A stretch of DNA of 64,000 bases, taken from positions 1 through 64,000 of the forward strand of contig URSA01000008.1 of NCBI GenBank assembly GCA_900550475.1, given 5' to 3'. The position numbers and the translations under genes are program-made. The notes beneath the pieces were generated by a model. That model was not told where the DNA came from and did no database searches. It saw only the letters and a program-made list of their open reading frames with translations. This document shows positions 34,199 through 44,043 of the stretch, piece by piece. The stretch comes from an uncultured Lachnospiraceae bacterium (lineage in GTDB: Bacteria; Bacillota; Clostridia; Lachnospirales; Lachnospiraceae). Position 1 is the first letter of the stretch, and the number at the start of each line of letters is the position of its first letter.

Positions 34199-36238
34199 GT
34201 GAAGCTGAAAAAAATGGATGCCGTGATTGCAATCTACATGCTGGTTGCGTTTGTGATGCTGATTGTTCCTCTGCCGTCCTGGCTTCTGGACATATTTATG
34301 GCATTCAATATGGCGATTGCCTTCACCATATTGTTTGTCTGCATGTTTGCAAAGGAAGTGCTGGACCTGTCATACTTCCCCACGGTGCTTTTGTTTACCA
34401 CCATATTCCGTATCGCCATGAACGTTTCCTCCACCAGATTGATTCTGACCACCGGAAACGCGGGCAATGTGGTCACCACCTTCGGACAGTTCGTGGGAGG
34501 CGGCGACCTGATCGTGGGCGGTATCATCTTTATCATACTGATTCTCGTACAGTTCCTTGTGATCAACAAAGGTACAGAGCGTGTGGCTGAGGTAACGGCT
34601 CGATTCACACTGGATGCCATGCCCGGTAAGCAGATGGCAATCGACGCCGATCTGAACACCGGTGCCATCGATGATGCGGAGGCGAAGAGAAGAAGAGATA
34701 AGATCCAACAGGAATCCAGCTTCTTCGGTTCCATGGACGGTGCTGTGAAGTATGTAAAGGGAGATGCCACGGCAGGTTTGATCCTGACGGCGATCAATAT
34801 TATCGGCGGTCTTGCGATGGGTATGACCAGAGAGGGCATGGACATCAATGCCGCCATCCAGAAATACGGCGTGCTGACCATCGGTGACGGACTGGTGAGC
34901 CAGATCCCCTCGCTGCTTGTGTCTCTTTCCACCGGTATTCTGGTGACGAAGGGAAGCAAGGATGCGGACTTTGGCCCCGCCATCATCAAACAGCTTTTCG
35001 GTATTCCGAAGGTAATGTATCTGGTGGGCGGAACGCTTGCCTTTCTGGGCGTGGTGACGGATCTGAATACGATCCTGTTCCTCGGAATGGGTCTGCTTTT
35101 CATTGTTGGCGGCAGAATGCTGGCTGGCAATCTGGAGACGGCGGAGATCGAGTCGCAGATAGATGCGGACGAGGTGGCGGCGGATGAGATCAGGCAGCCG
35201 GAGAATGTGACCAGCCTGCTGCAGGTGGATCCGATTGAGCTGGAGTTTGGCTACGGTATCATTCCCCTTGCGGATGTGAATCAGGGCGGCGACCTGCTGG
35301 ACCGTGTGGTCATGATCAGACGGCAGATCGCGGTGGAGCTTGGCTGCGTGGTTCCCATTATCCGTCTTCGGGATAACATCCAGTTAAACCCCAACCAGTA
35401 CATCATCAAGATTAAGGGAATACAGGTCAGCGAGGGCGAGATCCTGTTTGACCATTACATGGCAATGAACCCCGGGTATGTGGAGGAGGAGATCACGGGT
35501 ATCCCCACTTTTGAACCTTCCTTCCATCTTCCTGCCATCTGGATCACGGAGGGACAGAGGGAGAGGGCGGAAAGTCTGGGGTACACGGTGGTGGATCCCC
35601 CGTCCATCATTGCAACGCACCTGACGGAGATCATCCGCCAGCACATTGCGGAGCTGCTCACCAGGCAGGAGGTACAGAACCTTGTCAACAACTTAAGGGA
35701 GACCAACCCGGTACTGGTGGAGGAGCTGATGCCGAAACAGCTCGGTCTGGGCGAGATCCAGAAGGTGTTGCAGAATCTTCTGCGGGAGGGCGTTTCCATC
35801 AGGGATCTGCTCACGATATTCGAGACGCTGGCGGACTATGCGCCCACAACAAGGGATCCCGATATCCTGACGGAATATGTAAGACAGAGCCTGAAACGTG
35901 CAATTTCGGGAAAATACTTCCCGCCTCATGAGACGACCAATGTGGTGACGCTGGATCCGAAGATCGAGCAGGAGATCATGGGCAGCGTGAAGCAGACGGA
36001 GCAGGGCGCTTATCTGAATCTTGACCCCGACCGCACCAGAAAGATCATGGATGCCGTGGGGGCGGAGATCCAGAAGCTTGAGAACCTTGGAAAGACCCCG
36101 ATTATTATTACTTCTCCCATTGTCAGGATGTACTTCAAGCGCCTGACGGAGGATTATTATAAGGACTTGGTGGTGATTTCCTATAATGAAATCGAATCCG
36201 ATATCGAATTACAGTCAGTAGGGATGGTGACCGCATAA
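34199..36238 (+). CDS. flhA: Flagellar export gate protein FlhA
   Basis: A 679-residue export protein: about eight membrane helices in the first 310 residues, with RIAMNVSSTRLILTTGNAG as signature, then a four-subdomain cytoplasmic ring that docks chaperones. AGGAGG (34185-34190) places the start at GTG 34199 and not GTG 34190, which overlaps the ribosome site. The 3' end overlaps flhF by one base (TAATG). Confidence 0.96.
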   Translation: MKLKKMDAVIAIYMLVAFVMLIVPLPSWLLDIFMAFNMAIAFTILFVCMFAKEVLDLSYFPTVLLFTTIFRIAMNVSSTRLILTTGNAGNVVTTFGQFVGGGDLIVGGIIFIILILVQFLVINKGTERVAEVTARFTLDAMPGKQMAIDADLNTGAIDDAEAKRRRDKIQQESSFFGSMDGAVKYVKGDATAGLILTAINIIGGLAMGMTREGMDINAAIQKYGVLTIGDGLVSQIPSLLVSLSTGILVTKGSKDADFGPAIIKQLFGIPKVMYLVGGTLAFLGVVTDLNTILFLGMGLLFIVGGRMLAGNLETAEIESQIDADEVAADEIRQPENVTSLLQVDPIELEFGYGIIPLADVNQGGDLLDRVVMIRRQIAVELGCVVPIIRLRDNIQLNPNQYIIKIKGIQVSEGEILFDHYMAMNPGYVEEEITGIPTFEPSFHLPAIWITEGQRERAESLGYTVVDPPSIIATHLTEIIRQHIAELLTRQEVQNLVNNLRETNPVLVEELMPKQLGLGEIQKVLQNLLREGVSIRDLLTIFETLADYAPTTRDPDILTEYVRQSLKRAISGKYFPPHETTNVVTLDPKIEQEIMGSVKQTEQGAYLNLDPDRTRKIMDAVGAEIQKLENLGKTPIIITSPIVRMYFKRLTEDYYKDLVVISYNEIESDIELQSVGMVTA

Positions 36239-37473
36239 TGATCATAAAAAAGTATCAGGGAAAAACGGAAGCGGAGGCGACGGAGCTCGCCAAAAAGGAA
36301 CTGGGCGACGCCGTCGTGGTGATGAACGTGAGAAGTGTGAAGAAGAAAGGCTTTCTCGGTCTTTTTTCACATCCTGCCACGGAAGTCACGGTAGCACTTG
36401 AGGAGGAGCCGGAGAGATCCGGCGCATCCGTGCGCGAGGCGGCACAGAAGCCGGGGGAGAGCCTGAAGAAGGATACACCCATAGCCAGCGCATGGCAGGG
36501 GCAGCCCAGAGCACTCTACGAGAAGGGCACATCGTCCGATATCGGCGCAATCGAGGAGAAGCTGGACAGTCTTCAGTCCCTTCTGGCACAGCAGATCAAG
36601 ACAAGCGAAGCGGAGAAGCCGGAGGTAAAAGAGGAGACACCCGACGAGAAGGAGGAGGCGCCGCAGAAGGATGCGGAGCTTGACCGCTTCATGAAGCTTC
36701 TCTACAGCGTGATGTCGGACAATGAGGTGGACGAGAAGTACATTAAGCAGATCATGGAAGAGATCGAAAAGGTACAGAAGCCCAACATGCCCTTCGACTA
36801 CGCATTGGCGGTGACCTACCAGAAGATGATTCTGAAGTTTGGCAAATCCGTGGAGATCGAACCGGCGGAGAAAGGTCCCAAGGTGGTATTTTTCGTAGGA
36901 CCCACCGGAGTGGGAAAGACCACTACCATAGCGAAGGTGGCATCGAAATTCCGCGTGGATGAGAAAAAGCAGGTGGCACTTCTGACAGCGGACACCTACC
37001 GGATTGCAGCGGCAGAGCAGCTCCGGACATACGCAAATATCTTAGAGGTGCCGTTCCGGGTGATCTATACCATGGAGGAACTTGAGAACGCGCTGAGGGA
37101 TTTCAAGGAGTTTGACTATATCTTTGTGGACACCACGGGGCATTCCCACCAGAATCGGGCGCAGAGAGAGGCAATGACCGCACTGGTCAACTGCGTGGAC
37201 GGACTGGTGGAGAAGGAAGTGTATCTGGTGCTGAGCGCCACTACAAAATACAAGGATCTGCTCAGCATCGCGGACAGTTACCGGGATATGGCGGATTACC
37301 GGCTGATCTTTACGAAGCTGGATGAGACCACGGCGTTCGGCAATCTGCTTAACATGAAGCTTTATACGGGCGCAAGCATGTCCTATGTGACCTGCGGGCA
37401 GAATGTACCGGACGATATAGAGGTATTCAATCCGCAAAAGACGGTGAAAAAGCTCTTGGGCGGTAAGGCATAG
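36238..37473 (+). CDS. flhF: Flagellar SRP-type GTPase FlhF
   Basis: A 411-residue GTPase that sets flagellar position. Variable N-terminal B region (1-150, Glu/Lys-rich), NG domain with G1 loop GPTGVGKTTT at about 221-230 and TADTYRIAAAEQL near 249. The G3 region reads VDTTGHSHQ, while G4 appears as TKLDETTAFG. All core motifs are intact. Confidence 0.95.
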   Translation: MIIKKYQGKTEAEATELAKKELGDAVVVMNVRSVKKKGFLGLFSHPATEVTVALEEEPERSGASVREAAQKPGESLKKDTPIASAWQGQPRALYEKGTSSDIGAIEEKLDSLQSLLAQQIKTSEAEKPEVKEETPDEKEEAPQKDAELDRFMKLLYSVMSDNEVDEKYIKQIMEEIEKVQKPNMPFDYALAVTYQKMILKFGKSVEIEPAEKGPKVVFFVGPTGVGKTTTIAKVASKFRVDEKKQVALLTADTYRIAAAEQLRTYANILEVPFRVIYTMEELENALRDFKEFDYIFVDTTGHSHQNRAQREAMTALVNCVDGLVEKEVYLVLSATTKYKDLLSIADSYRDMADYRLIFTKLDETTAFGNLLNMKLYTGASMSYVTCGQNVPDDIEVFNPQKTVKKLLGGKA

Positions 37474-37534
37474 AACAGGGGACGGGGAGTATTCAGAGTA
37501 TAAAAGGGCGGACGATACGATCAGGAGGAAAGGA

Positions 37535-38410
37535 ATGGATCAGGCAGAACAGTTACGCAATATCATAAAGGCAGCAAACCAGTCGCGCCCGCTTGCGAGA
37601 GTTATTACGGTGACCAGCGGAAAGGGGGGCGTAGGAAAATCCAATACGTCCATCAATCTCGCAATTCAGTTTAAGAAGATGGGACAGCGTGTTATCATTC
37701 TGGACGCGGATTTCGGTCTGGCAAATATCGAGATCATGTTCGGCACGGTGCCCAAGCACAATCTGTGCGATTTGATCTATCAAGGGAAAAAGATTCAGGA
37801 GATCATCACCTGGGGACCCATGGGTGTGGGCTTTATCTCGGGCGGCTCGGGTATCGCCGGAATGGCGAATCTAAGCCGGGATTATCTGAGTTATATCATA
37901 CAGAATCTGGCGGAGCTGGATGCCATTGCCGACATTATCATCATTGATACGGGGGCAGGCATCTCCGATGCGGTGCTGGAGTTTCTGGTGGCAAGCGGAG
38001 AGATTCTCCTGGTGACCACCCCGGAGCCCACCTCCATCACGGATTCCTATTCCCTGTTGAAGGAGCTAAGCTGGCACTCACGGTTTTCCACGGAAAACAC
38101 GCAGATCAAGATGATCGCAAACAGAGTGGAGAAGGAGGAGGACGGACAGGTGCTGTTCAACAAGCTGAATGCGGTTGTGGCGCGTTACCTCAAGATCCCG
38201 TTTTCCTATCTGGGCGCGGTGCCCTATGACAATCTTCTCTCCAAGGCAGTGATGCAGCAGCAGCCGGTATCTTTACAGAATCCTTCGGCAAAGTCCAGCC
38301 TTGCGTACGAGGCGATGGCAGCGAAACTGATGGACAGGGAGGTGCCCGTTCCGAAGAGGGGCATGGCGGCATTCTTTTCCCACATTATAAACGGAAAGAA
38401 AAAGGGGTAA
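37535..38410 (+). CDS. flhG: MinD-like ATPase FlhG (YlxH)
   Basis: A 291-residue ATPase controlling flagellar number together with FlhF. Deviant Walker A is TSGKGGVGKSN at about 27-37; the N-terminal DQAEQLRN segment is the short activator helix that stimulates FlhF. Walker B-like IIIDTGAGIS is near 136. Starts 61 bp after flhF; the gap holds a GAGGAAAGGA ribosome site and nothing else recognisable. Confidence 0.94.
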   Translation: MDQAEQLRNIIKAANQSRPLARVITVTSGKGGVGKSNTSINLAIQFKKMGQRVIILDADFGLANIEIMFGTVPKHNLCDLIYQGKKIQEIITWGPMGVGFISGGSGIAGMANLSRDYLSYIIQNLAELDAIADIIIIDTGAGISDAVLEFLVASGEILLVTTPEPTSITDSYSLLKELSWHSRFSTENTQIKMIANRVEKEEDGQVLFNKLNAVVARYLKIPFSYLGAVPYDNLLSKAVMQQQPVSLQNPSAKSSLAYEAMAAKLMDREVPVPKRGMAAFFSHIINGKKKG

Positions 38411-38415
38411 AGGCT

Positions 38416-39144
38416 ATGTTATCTAAATTCATTGAATCGGGTTGCAAGGTTGAACTGAGAGCCATCACAAAGCCGGGGGACGAGAACGGCAGCGAGGAGA
38501 CCAAGAAGGTATATGCCAGCCAGGTGTATGATATCCTGACGGAGGACCGGATGGAGATCACCATGCCCATGGAGCAGACCAAGCTGATCCTGCTGCCGGT
38601 GGACGGTGAGTATGACGCCGTGTTTTACGGACAGGGAAACCTGTTCCAGTGCTTTGTGCGCATCATCGACAGATACAAGAGCAACAACGTCTACATCCTT
38701 CTGGTGGAGATGACGACTAACTTAAGAAAATATCAGCGCAGGGAGTATTATCGTTTCAGCTGTGCGCTGGATATGTGCGCAAGACCTCTCATGGAGGAGG
38801 AAATCAAAGCGGTTGAAAAGCGGGAGCCCTATAACATGACGCCGGGTCTGCCTTTGAAAAGGAGCGTGATCGTGGATATCAGCGGCGGCGGTCTGCGTTT
38901 TATGAGCAACCAGAGATACGAGCCGGAGAGTCTGATCTACTGTACTTACAATCTTCTGATGAACGGGAAGAACAAGGAGTACGAGATCGTGGGGAAAATA
39001 TTGAGTGTAAAAGAGCTGGAAAACAAGAAGGGGACCTATGAACACCGCGTGCAGTATGTGAATCTGGATGTGGTGGACAGGGAAGAAATCATCAAATATA
39101 TCTTTGAGGAAGAACGCAAGAGCCGTTGGCGTGAAAAAGGCTGA
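38416..39144 (+). CDS. PilZ-domain c-di-GMP receptor (YcgR/YpfA-like flagellar brake)
   Basis: A 242-residue protein with a YcgR-type N-terminal beta domain (1 to about 100) and a C-terminal PilZ domain. Both c-di-GMP-binding motifs are intact: RxxxR at Arg109-Arg113 and DxSxxG at Asp154, Ser156 and Gly159. YcgR-like proteins slow the motor when c-di-GMP is high by contacting MotA or FliG. It is encoded 5 bp after flhG, inside the motility run, so c-di-GMP input is directly built in. Confidence 0.85.
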   Translation: MLSKFIESGCKVELRAITKPGDENGSEETKKVYASQVYDILTEDRMEITMPMEQTKLILLPVDGEYDAVFYGQGNLFQCFVRIIDRYKSNNVYILLVEMTTNLRKYQRREYYRFSCALDMCARPLMEEEIKAVEKREPYNMTPGLPLKRSVIVDISGGGLRFMSNQRYEPESLIYCTYNLLMNGKNKEYEIVGKILSVKELENKKGTYEHRVQYVNLDVVDREEIIKYIFEEERKSRWREKG

Positions 39145-39162
39145 TAACGGCGAGGAGTGACC

Positions 39163-40239
39163 ATGAAAAAAATACTAGTTGTAGATGACTCTGCACTCAT
39201 GAGAAGAGTGTTGTGTGATATAATCAACAGTGATGAGAGATTCCATGTGGAGGATCGCGCTACAAACGGTCTGGAGGCTTTTGATCTTTTGAGCCGCAAG
39301 ACCTATGACGCGGTGGTTCTGGATGTGAATATGCCCAAGATGAACGGGCTTGAGCTTTTGCGGGAGCTGCAGAAATTCAAGATTTCCGCGAGAGTCATGA
39401 TGGCGAGCACCGATACCCGGGAGGGCGCAAAGACGACCATGGAGGCACTGGAGCTGGGTGCACTGGATTTTATCCACAAGCCCGACAATGCGGTTGACTG
39501 CCGGACAAATGCCTTCCAGGCCCGCATGCTGGAGATTCTGGCGACGGTGGCGGATTCCAAGCCGACGCCCATTGTCTCCGCGGAGAGTGTGAAGGAAGAG
39601 CGCGCCGTCACGGTGAAGGTCACGGAGCTGGTGCGCAGACATGCGGCGCAGGTGACGGGCAGAAAGGTCGTGGCGATCGCAAGCTCTACGGGTGGTCCCA
39701 AGGCTCTGCAGTCCGTGATCCCGTTTCTGCCGGAAAATTTGCAGGCGCCCGTGCTGATCGTGCAGCATATGCCGAAGGGCTTTACGGCATCACTCGCCGA
39801 GAGGCTGGATGTGCTGAGCAGGCTCAAGGTGAAGGAAGCGGCGGAGGGAGATGTCCTTGAAAACGGACATGTCTACGTGGCGATGGGCGGCATGCACATG
39901 AACGCGGTGACGAAACCGGACGGCAGGTGCGTGATCCACTATTCGGACGAGCCTCACAGAGAGGGCGTGAAGCCGTGTGCCAACTACATGTTTGAATCCC
40001 TGCAGAACAGCCGCTACGACGAGGTTGTCTGTGTGGTGATGACGGGCATGGGCGCGGACGGAACACAGGGAATTACCCATCTGAAAGAAAAGAAAAAGAC
40101 ATATGTTATTACACAGGACAAGGATTCATGTGCCGTTTACGGTATGCCGAAGAGCGCTTTTGAAGCGGAACTTGCGGATACGACGGTGCCGCTGGATCAG
40201 ATTGCACAGGAAATTATTTTAAACGTGGGGGTAAAGTGA
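39163..40239 (+). CDS. cheB: Chemotaxis methylesterase CheB
   Basis: A 358-residue protein: N-terminal receiver with phospho-site Asp54 and C-terminal methylesterase/deamidase domain with catalytic Ser175 (SSTGG), His202 (VQHMP) and Asp299 (GMGADG). It removes methyl groups from receptors to reset sensitivity. ATG 39163 follows GGCGAGGAG. The partner cheR is not in this window. Confidence 0.96.
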   Translation: MKKILVVDDSALMRRVLCDIINSDERFHVEDRATNGLEAFDLLSRKTYDAVVLDVNMPKMNGLELLRELQKFKISARVMMASTDTREGAKTTMEALELGALDFIHKPDNAVDCRTNAFQARMLEILATVADSKPTPIVSAESVKEERAVTVKVTELVRRHAAQVTGRKVVAIASSTGGPKALQSVIPFLPENLQAPVLIVQHMPKGFTASLAERLDVLSRLKVKEAAEGDVLENGHVYVAMGGMHMNAVTKPDGRCVIHYSDEPHREGVKPCANYMFESLQNSRYDEVVCVVMTGMGADGTQGITHLKEKKKTYVITQDKDSCAVYGMPKSAFEAELADTTVPLDQIAQEIILNVGVK

Positions 40240-40240
40240 A

Positions 40241-42385
40241 ATGGACGTAAGCCAGTATCTCGAGATTTTCCTTGACGAAACAACAGAGCATTTACAGAGC
40301 CTGAATACCCAGATCCTGAATCTGGAGCAGGACCCGGATAACATGGATACCATCAATGAGATTTTCCGCGCAGCGCATTCCCTGAAGGGAATGGCGGGGA
40401 CCATGGGCTATAAGCGCATGCAGAATCTCACGCACGATATGGAGAATGTATTCTCCGAGGTGCGCAACGGTACGATCAAGGTGAAAGCCGACATGATTGA
40501 TATCCTGTTCCAGTGTCTGGATGCATTGGAGGAGTATACCACCAATATCAGGGAGACCGGGGATGAGGGCACCAACGATAACGAAGCGCTGATCAAGCTG
40601 CTCAATAATGCGCTGAATGCTTCCGAGCAGGCGGCGAAGAAACCGGAACAGCCTGCAGAAGAGACGGCTGCGGAGCCTGAGAAAAAGGAAGCTGCTTCCA
40701 CAGACAGCGGGAAGAAGTGGTTGGATATCAAGCTTGACAGTACGGATCTTCTGGTTCTGCGAGAGGCGAAGAAGCAGGGCAAGAATGCTTTCGGGCTTAC
40801 CGTTTCGGTACAGGAAACCTGCCTTTTGAAGGCAGCAAGGGCATTTTTAGTATTCAAGGCGTTGGAGGAGCTTGGCGAGATTATCGTATCCAGTCCTTCC
40901 GCACAGGATATCGAGGATGAGAAATTTGATCTGGACTTTTCCCTCATTATCGTTACGGACGCGGATCTTGACAAGGTGAAGGCCGCTGTCAGCAACGTGT
41001 CTGAGATCCATTCCGTTGAGGGCGATGTGATCGATCCCGACAAGGTGGAGCTTAACGAGGAGAGCAAGGAACAGGCAGAGCATACGGAGAACATGCATAA
41101 GGACGAGAAGGCGGCGGACAAGCCCGCAGTGGCAGCCGCACCTGCACAGCTTTCCGCAGCAAGTGCGGACAAGAAGCAGGCTCCGGCAAAGCAGAATACC
41201 GGAAAACCGGTGGTAAACAGAACCGTCCGCGTGGATATTGAAAAGCTGGATATGCTGATGAATCTGGTCAGCGAGCTGATCATTGCAAAGAATTCGCTGG
41301 TGGCAGCTTCCGCTGCAGGTACCGCACAGGGCGGCACGGCAGCGCAGAACAATAACGTAAACGAGCAGATTGAATATCTTGAGAGCGTGACCACTAACCT
41401 TCACAACTCTGTTATGAAGGTTAGGATGGTGCCTATCGAGAGCGTAGTCAATAAATTCCCCCGCATGATCCGTGACCTGTCCAAGAAGCTGGACAAGAAG
41501 ATGGAGCTCTACATGTCCGGTGAGGAGACAGAGCTTGACCGTACCGTGGTGGATGAGATCGGAGATCCTCTGATGCATCTGCTCCGCAATGCAGCGGATC
41601 ACGGTCTGGAGTCCGCTGAGGTTCGTGCGGAGAGAGGAAAGACGGCAGTCGGCTCCATCTGGCTGGACGCATATCAGGACGGAAACAATGTTGTGATCGA
41701 GGTGCGGGACGACGGTAACGGTATCGACGCCGAGGCGGTGAAGAGAAAAGCCATCGAGCGCGGTATCGTGACACCGGAGCAGGCGGCGAATATGTCCGAG
41801 AAGGAGATCATCGATCTCTTGTTCCTTCCCAGCTTCTCCACCTCCGAAAAGGTTACGGATGTATCCGGCAGAGGCGTTGGTCTTGACGTGGTAAAGAGCA
41901 AGATCGAAGCACTGAGCGGCGAGGTTGAGGTGCGCACAAAGCTGGGAGAGGGAAGTACATGGATCATCAGGCTTCCTCTGACGCTGGCGATCATTCAGGC
42001 GCTGATGGTTGTGGTCGGCGGAGAGAAGTATGCCATCTCCTTAGGCTCCATTCAGACAATCGAGGATATTTCACCGGAGGACATCAAGCTTGTGCAGAAC
42101 AAAGAAGTGATCCATCTGAGAGGCAATGTGATTCCGCTCATCAGACTGGACAAGGAGCTTGATGTGGTAAGCAGCAGGGGCAAGGACGAAAACATGACGG
42201 TCATCATCGCAAAGAAGGGTGATAAGACCGCAGGTCTTGTGGTGGACGAGCTGCTCGGACAGCAGGAGATCGTAATCAAGTCCATGGGCAAATATATCGA
42301 CAACAAGTGCAGGCTGATCAGCGGCGCGACCATTCTGGGCGACGGCGAGGTGGCACTGATTCTGGATGCGAATGCATTGATCTGA
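40241..42385 (+). CDS. cheA: Chemotaxis histidine kinase CheA
   Basis: A 714-residue kinase. P1 Hpt domain with His46 (RAAHSLKGMAG), P2 CheY/CheB docking domain at about 160-275, Ala/Gln-rich linker, P3 dimerisation at about 322-400, P4 ATPase with HLLRNAADHGLE and DDGNGID, and the P5 CheW-like domain from about 575. All parts are present, so it should be active. Confidence 0.97.
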   Translation: MDVSQYLEIFLDETTEHLQSLNTQILNLEQDPDNMDTINEIFRAAHSLKGMAGTMGYKRMQNLTHDMENVFSEVRNGTIKVKADMIDILFQCLDALEEYTTNIRETGDEGTNDNEALIKLLNNALNASEQAAKKPEQPAEETAAEPEKKEAASTDSGKKWLDIKLDSTDLLVLREAKKQGKNAFGLTVSVQETCLLKAARAFLVFKALEELGEIIVSSPSAQDIEDEKFDLDFSLIIVTDADLDKVKAAVSNVSEIHSVEGDVIDPDKVELNEESKEQAEHTENMHKDEKAADKPAVAAAPAQLSAASADKKQAPAKQNTGKPVVNRTVRVDIEKLDMLMNLVSELIIAKNSLVAASAAGTAQGGTAAQNNNVNEQIEYLESVTTNLHNSVMKVRMVPIESVVNKFPRMIRDLSKKLDKKMELYMSGEETELDRTVVDEIGDPLMHLLRNAADHGLESAEVRAERGKTAVGSIWLDAYQDGNNVVIEVRDDGNGIDAEAVKRKAIERGIVTPEQAANMSEKEIIDLLFLPSFSTSEKVTDVSGRGVGLDVVKSKIEALSGEVEVRTKLGEGSTWIIRLPLTLAIIQALMVVVGGEKYAISLGSIQTIEDISPEDIKLVQNKEVIHLRGNVIPLIRLDKELDVVSSRGKDENMTVIIAKKGDKTAGLVVDELLGQQEIVIKSMGKYIDNKCRLISGATILGDGEVALILDANALI

Positions 42386-42401
42386 TGGGGAGGAAGGCAA
42401 A

Positions 42402-42851
42402 ATGGAAGAATTAAAAGTTGCAGGTGAAACAAACCAGTATATCGTCATTCGGTTAGGGCATGAACAATACGGAATTGATATCCGGTACATAGACAATATC
42501 GTGAGAATGCAGCACATCACCCGCGTTCCTAAGCTGGCAGGCTATTTGCGCGGTGTGATCAACCTGCGCGGTGAGGTGATCCCCATTATGAGCATGAGGC
42601 TCAAGATGGGACTTCCTGCAGACGAGGAGACCAAGGCGACCAGAATCATCATTGTGAAGCTGGAGCAGTTCGGCACCATCGGCATGATCGTGGATGAGGT
42701 CAAGGAGGTTGTGACCCTCGATATGGCGGAGCAGGTGGAGAAGATGGCATACGACAAGGACGAGAAAAACAATTTCATCATCGGCGTGGGCAAATACGAG
42801 GGCGGACTGATCTCCCTGCTTGATCTGAACGCGGTAGCACAGGAAAAATAA
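42402..42851 (+). CDS. cheW: Chemotaxis coupling protein CheW
   Basis: A 149-residue adaptor of the SH3-like CheW fold that links receptors to CheA. IDNIVRMQHITRVPKLAGYLRGVINLRGEVIPI is the typical core. Standard length, placed directly after cheA. Confidence 0.96.
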   Translation: MEELKVAGETNQYIVIRLGHEQYGIDIRYIDNIVRMQHITRVPKLAGYLRGVINLRGEVIPIMSMRLKMGLPADEETKATRIIIVKLEQFGTIGMIVDEVKEVVTLDMAEQVEKMAYDKDEKNNFIIGVGKYEGGLISLLDLNAVAQEK

Positions 42852-42870
42852 CAAAAGGAGTCACGCACGC

Positions 42871-43488
42871 ATGGCAGATATCAGTTTGGAAAACGTTACA
42901 CAGAATTATTTTGACGTTCTGAAAGAAATCGGAAATATCGGAGCGGGAAATGCAATGACGGCTCTGTCCCAGATGCTCCAGTGCAAGGTCGACATGAAGG
43001 TTCCGCAGGTGAGACTGTTAGAGTTTCAGGAGGTCGGTTCCATGATGGGCGGCGAGGAGCAGCTGATGGTGGGGGTGTACCTTGCCGTTGAGGGCGATAT
43101 TACCGGCAGCATCATGTTTTTGGTAAAGCAGGACAGCGCAAAGCACCTTGTGGATAAGCTGATGATGGGGATGGGAAGCGAAGGTCCCGGACTCAATGAG
43201 ATGGAGCTCTCCGCCATGCAGGAGATCAGCAATATCATTACGGGAGCGTATTTAAACTCGTTGTCCACGCTGACAAATTTAAAGATTTATCCTTCACCGC
43301 CCGCACTGACCATGGATATGGCGGGAGCGATATTGAGCGTGCCTGCGATTGAGTTTGGCACCATCGGGGACAAGATTCTCCTGATACAGTCCCAGTTCTA
43401 TGATGAGGTTGAGATTGACGGATATTTTATCCTGATTCCGGATCTGGAATCCTACGGAAAGATTCTGGCCTCGCTTGGACTGATGTAG
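42871..43488 (+). CDS. cheC: CheY-P phosphatase CheC
   Basis: A 205-residue phosphatase with both catalytic signatures: EIGNIGAGNAMTAL (Glu19 and Asn22) and EISNIITGAYLNSL in the second half. CheC works with CheD in the adaptation system of Bacillus-type chemotaxis. cheD follows 40 bp downstream. Confidence 0.95.
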   Translation: MADISLENVTQNYFDVLKEIGNIGAGNAMTALSQMLQCKVDMKVPQVRLLEFQEVGSMMGGEEQLMVGVYLAVEGDITGSIMFLVKQDSAKHLVDKLMMGMGSEGPGLNEMELSAMQEISNIITGAYLNSLSTLTNLKIYPSPPALTMDMAGAILSVPAIEFGTIGDKILLIQSQFYDEVEIDGYFILIPDLESYGKILASLGLM

Positions 43489-43528
43489 GCTGCTTGTCAA
43501 ACGCAATGATACCGAGGGAAAGATACTT

Positions 43529-44017
43529 ATGAGTGAAATTATAAAGGTGGGAATGGCAGACTTGAGGGTCTGCAAGAGTCCGGACGGGGTGACGACCCTT
43601 GGGCTCGGCTCCTGTGTGGGGATTGCCATCCGGGATACGGCATTGAAAATCGGAGGGCTGGCGCATATCATGCTGCCGGACAGCACGGCAATCAAGGGCG
43701 GAGAAACCAACATCCCCAAGTTTGCCGACACCGGAATCGCAGAGCTGGTGAGACAGCTTGAGAGCATGGGAGCGAAGCGCAGCCGCATGACGGCGAAGCT
43801 GGCAGGCGGAGCGATGATGTTTGCTTTCCAGAATAAATCAGATCTGGTACGTGTGGGGGACCGCAATGTGGAGGCGGCAAAGGCGACACTGAAAAAGCTG
43901 CAGATCCCCGTACTGGCAGAGGATACCGGGGAAACCTACGGACGCACGGTCGTTTTCTATCCCGAGACGGGTAATTATGTGATCAGGGCGGTAGGGAAGC
44001 CGGAAAAGGTGATTTGA
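43529..44017 (+). CDS. cheD: Chemoreceptor glutamine deamidase CheD
   Basis: A 162-residue deamidase with active-site Cys29 in GLGSCVGI and His46 in LAHIMLP. CheD deamidates receptors and stimulates CheC. It is intact and in the canonical place after cheC. Presence of CheC, CheD, CheB and CheW means a Bacillus-type adaptation circuit, apart from CheR. Confidence 0.95.
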   Translation: MSEIIKVGMADLRVCKSPDGVTTLGLGSCVGIAIRDTALKIGGLAHIMLPDSTAIKGGETNIPKFADTGIAELVRQLESMGAKRSRMTAKLAGGAMMFAFQNKSDLVRVGDRNVEAAKATLKKLQIPVLAEDTGETYGRTVVFYPETGNYVIRAVGKPEKVI

Positions 44018-44043
44018 TTTACAGAGAAGGACGCATGTAAGGC

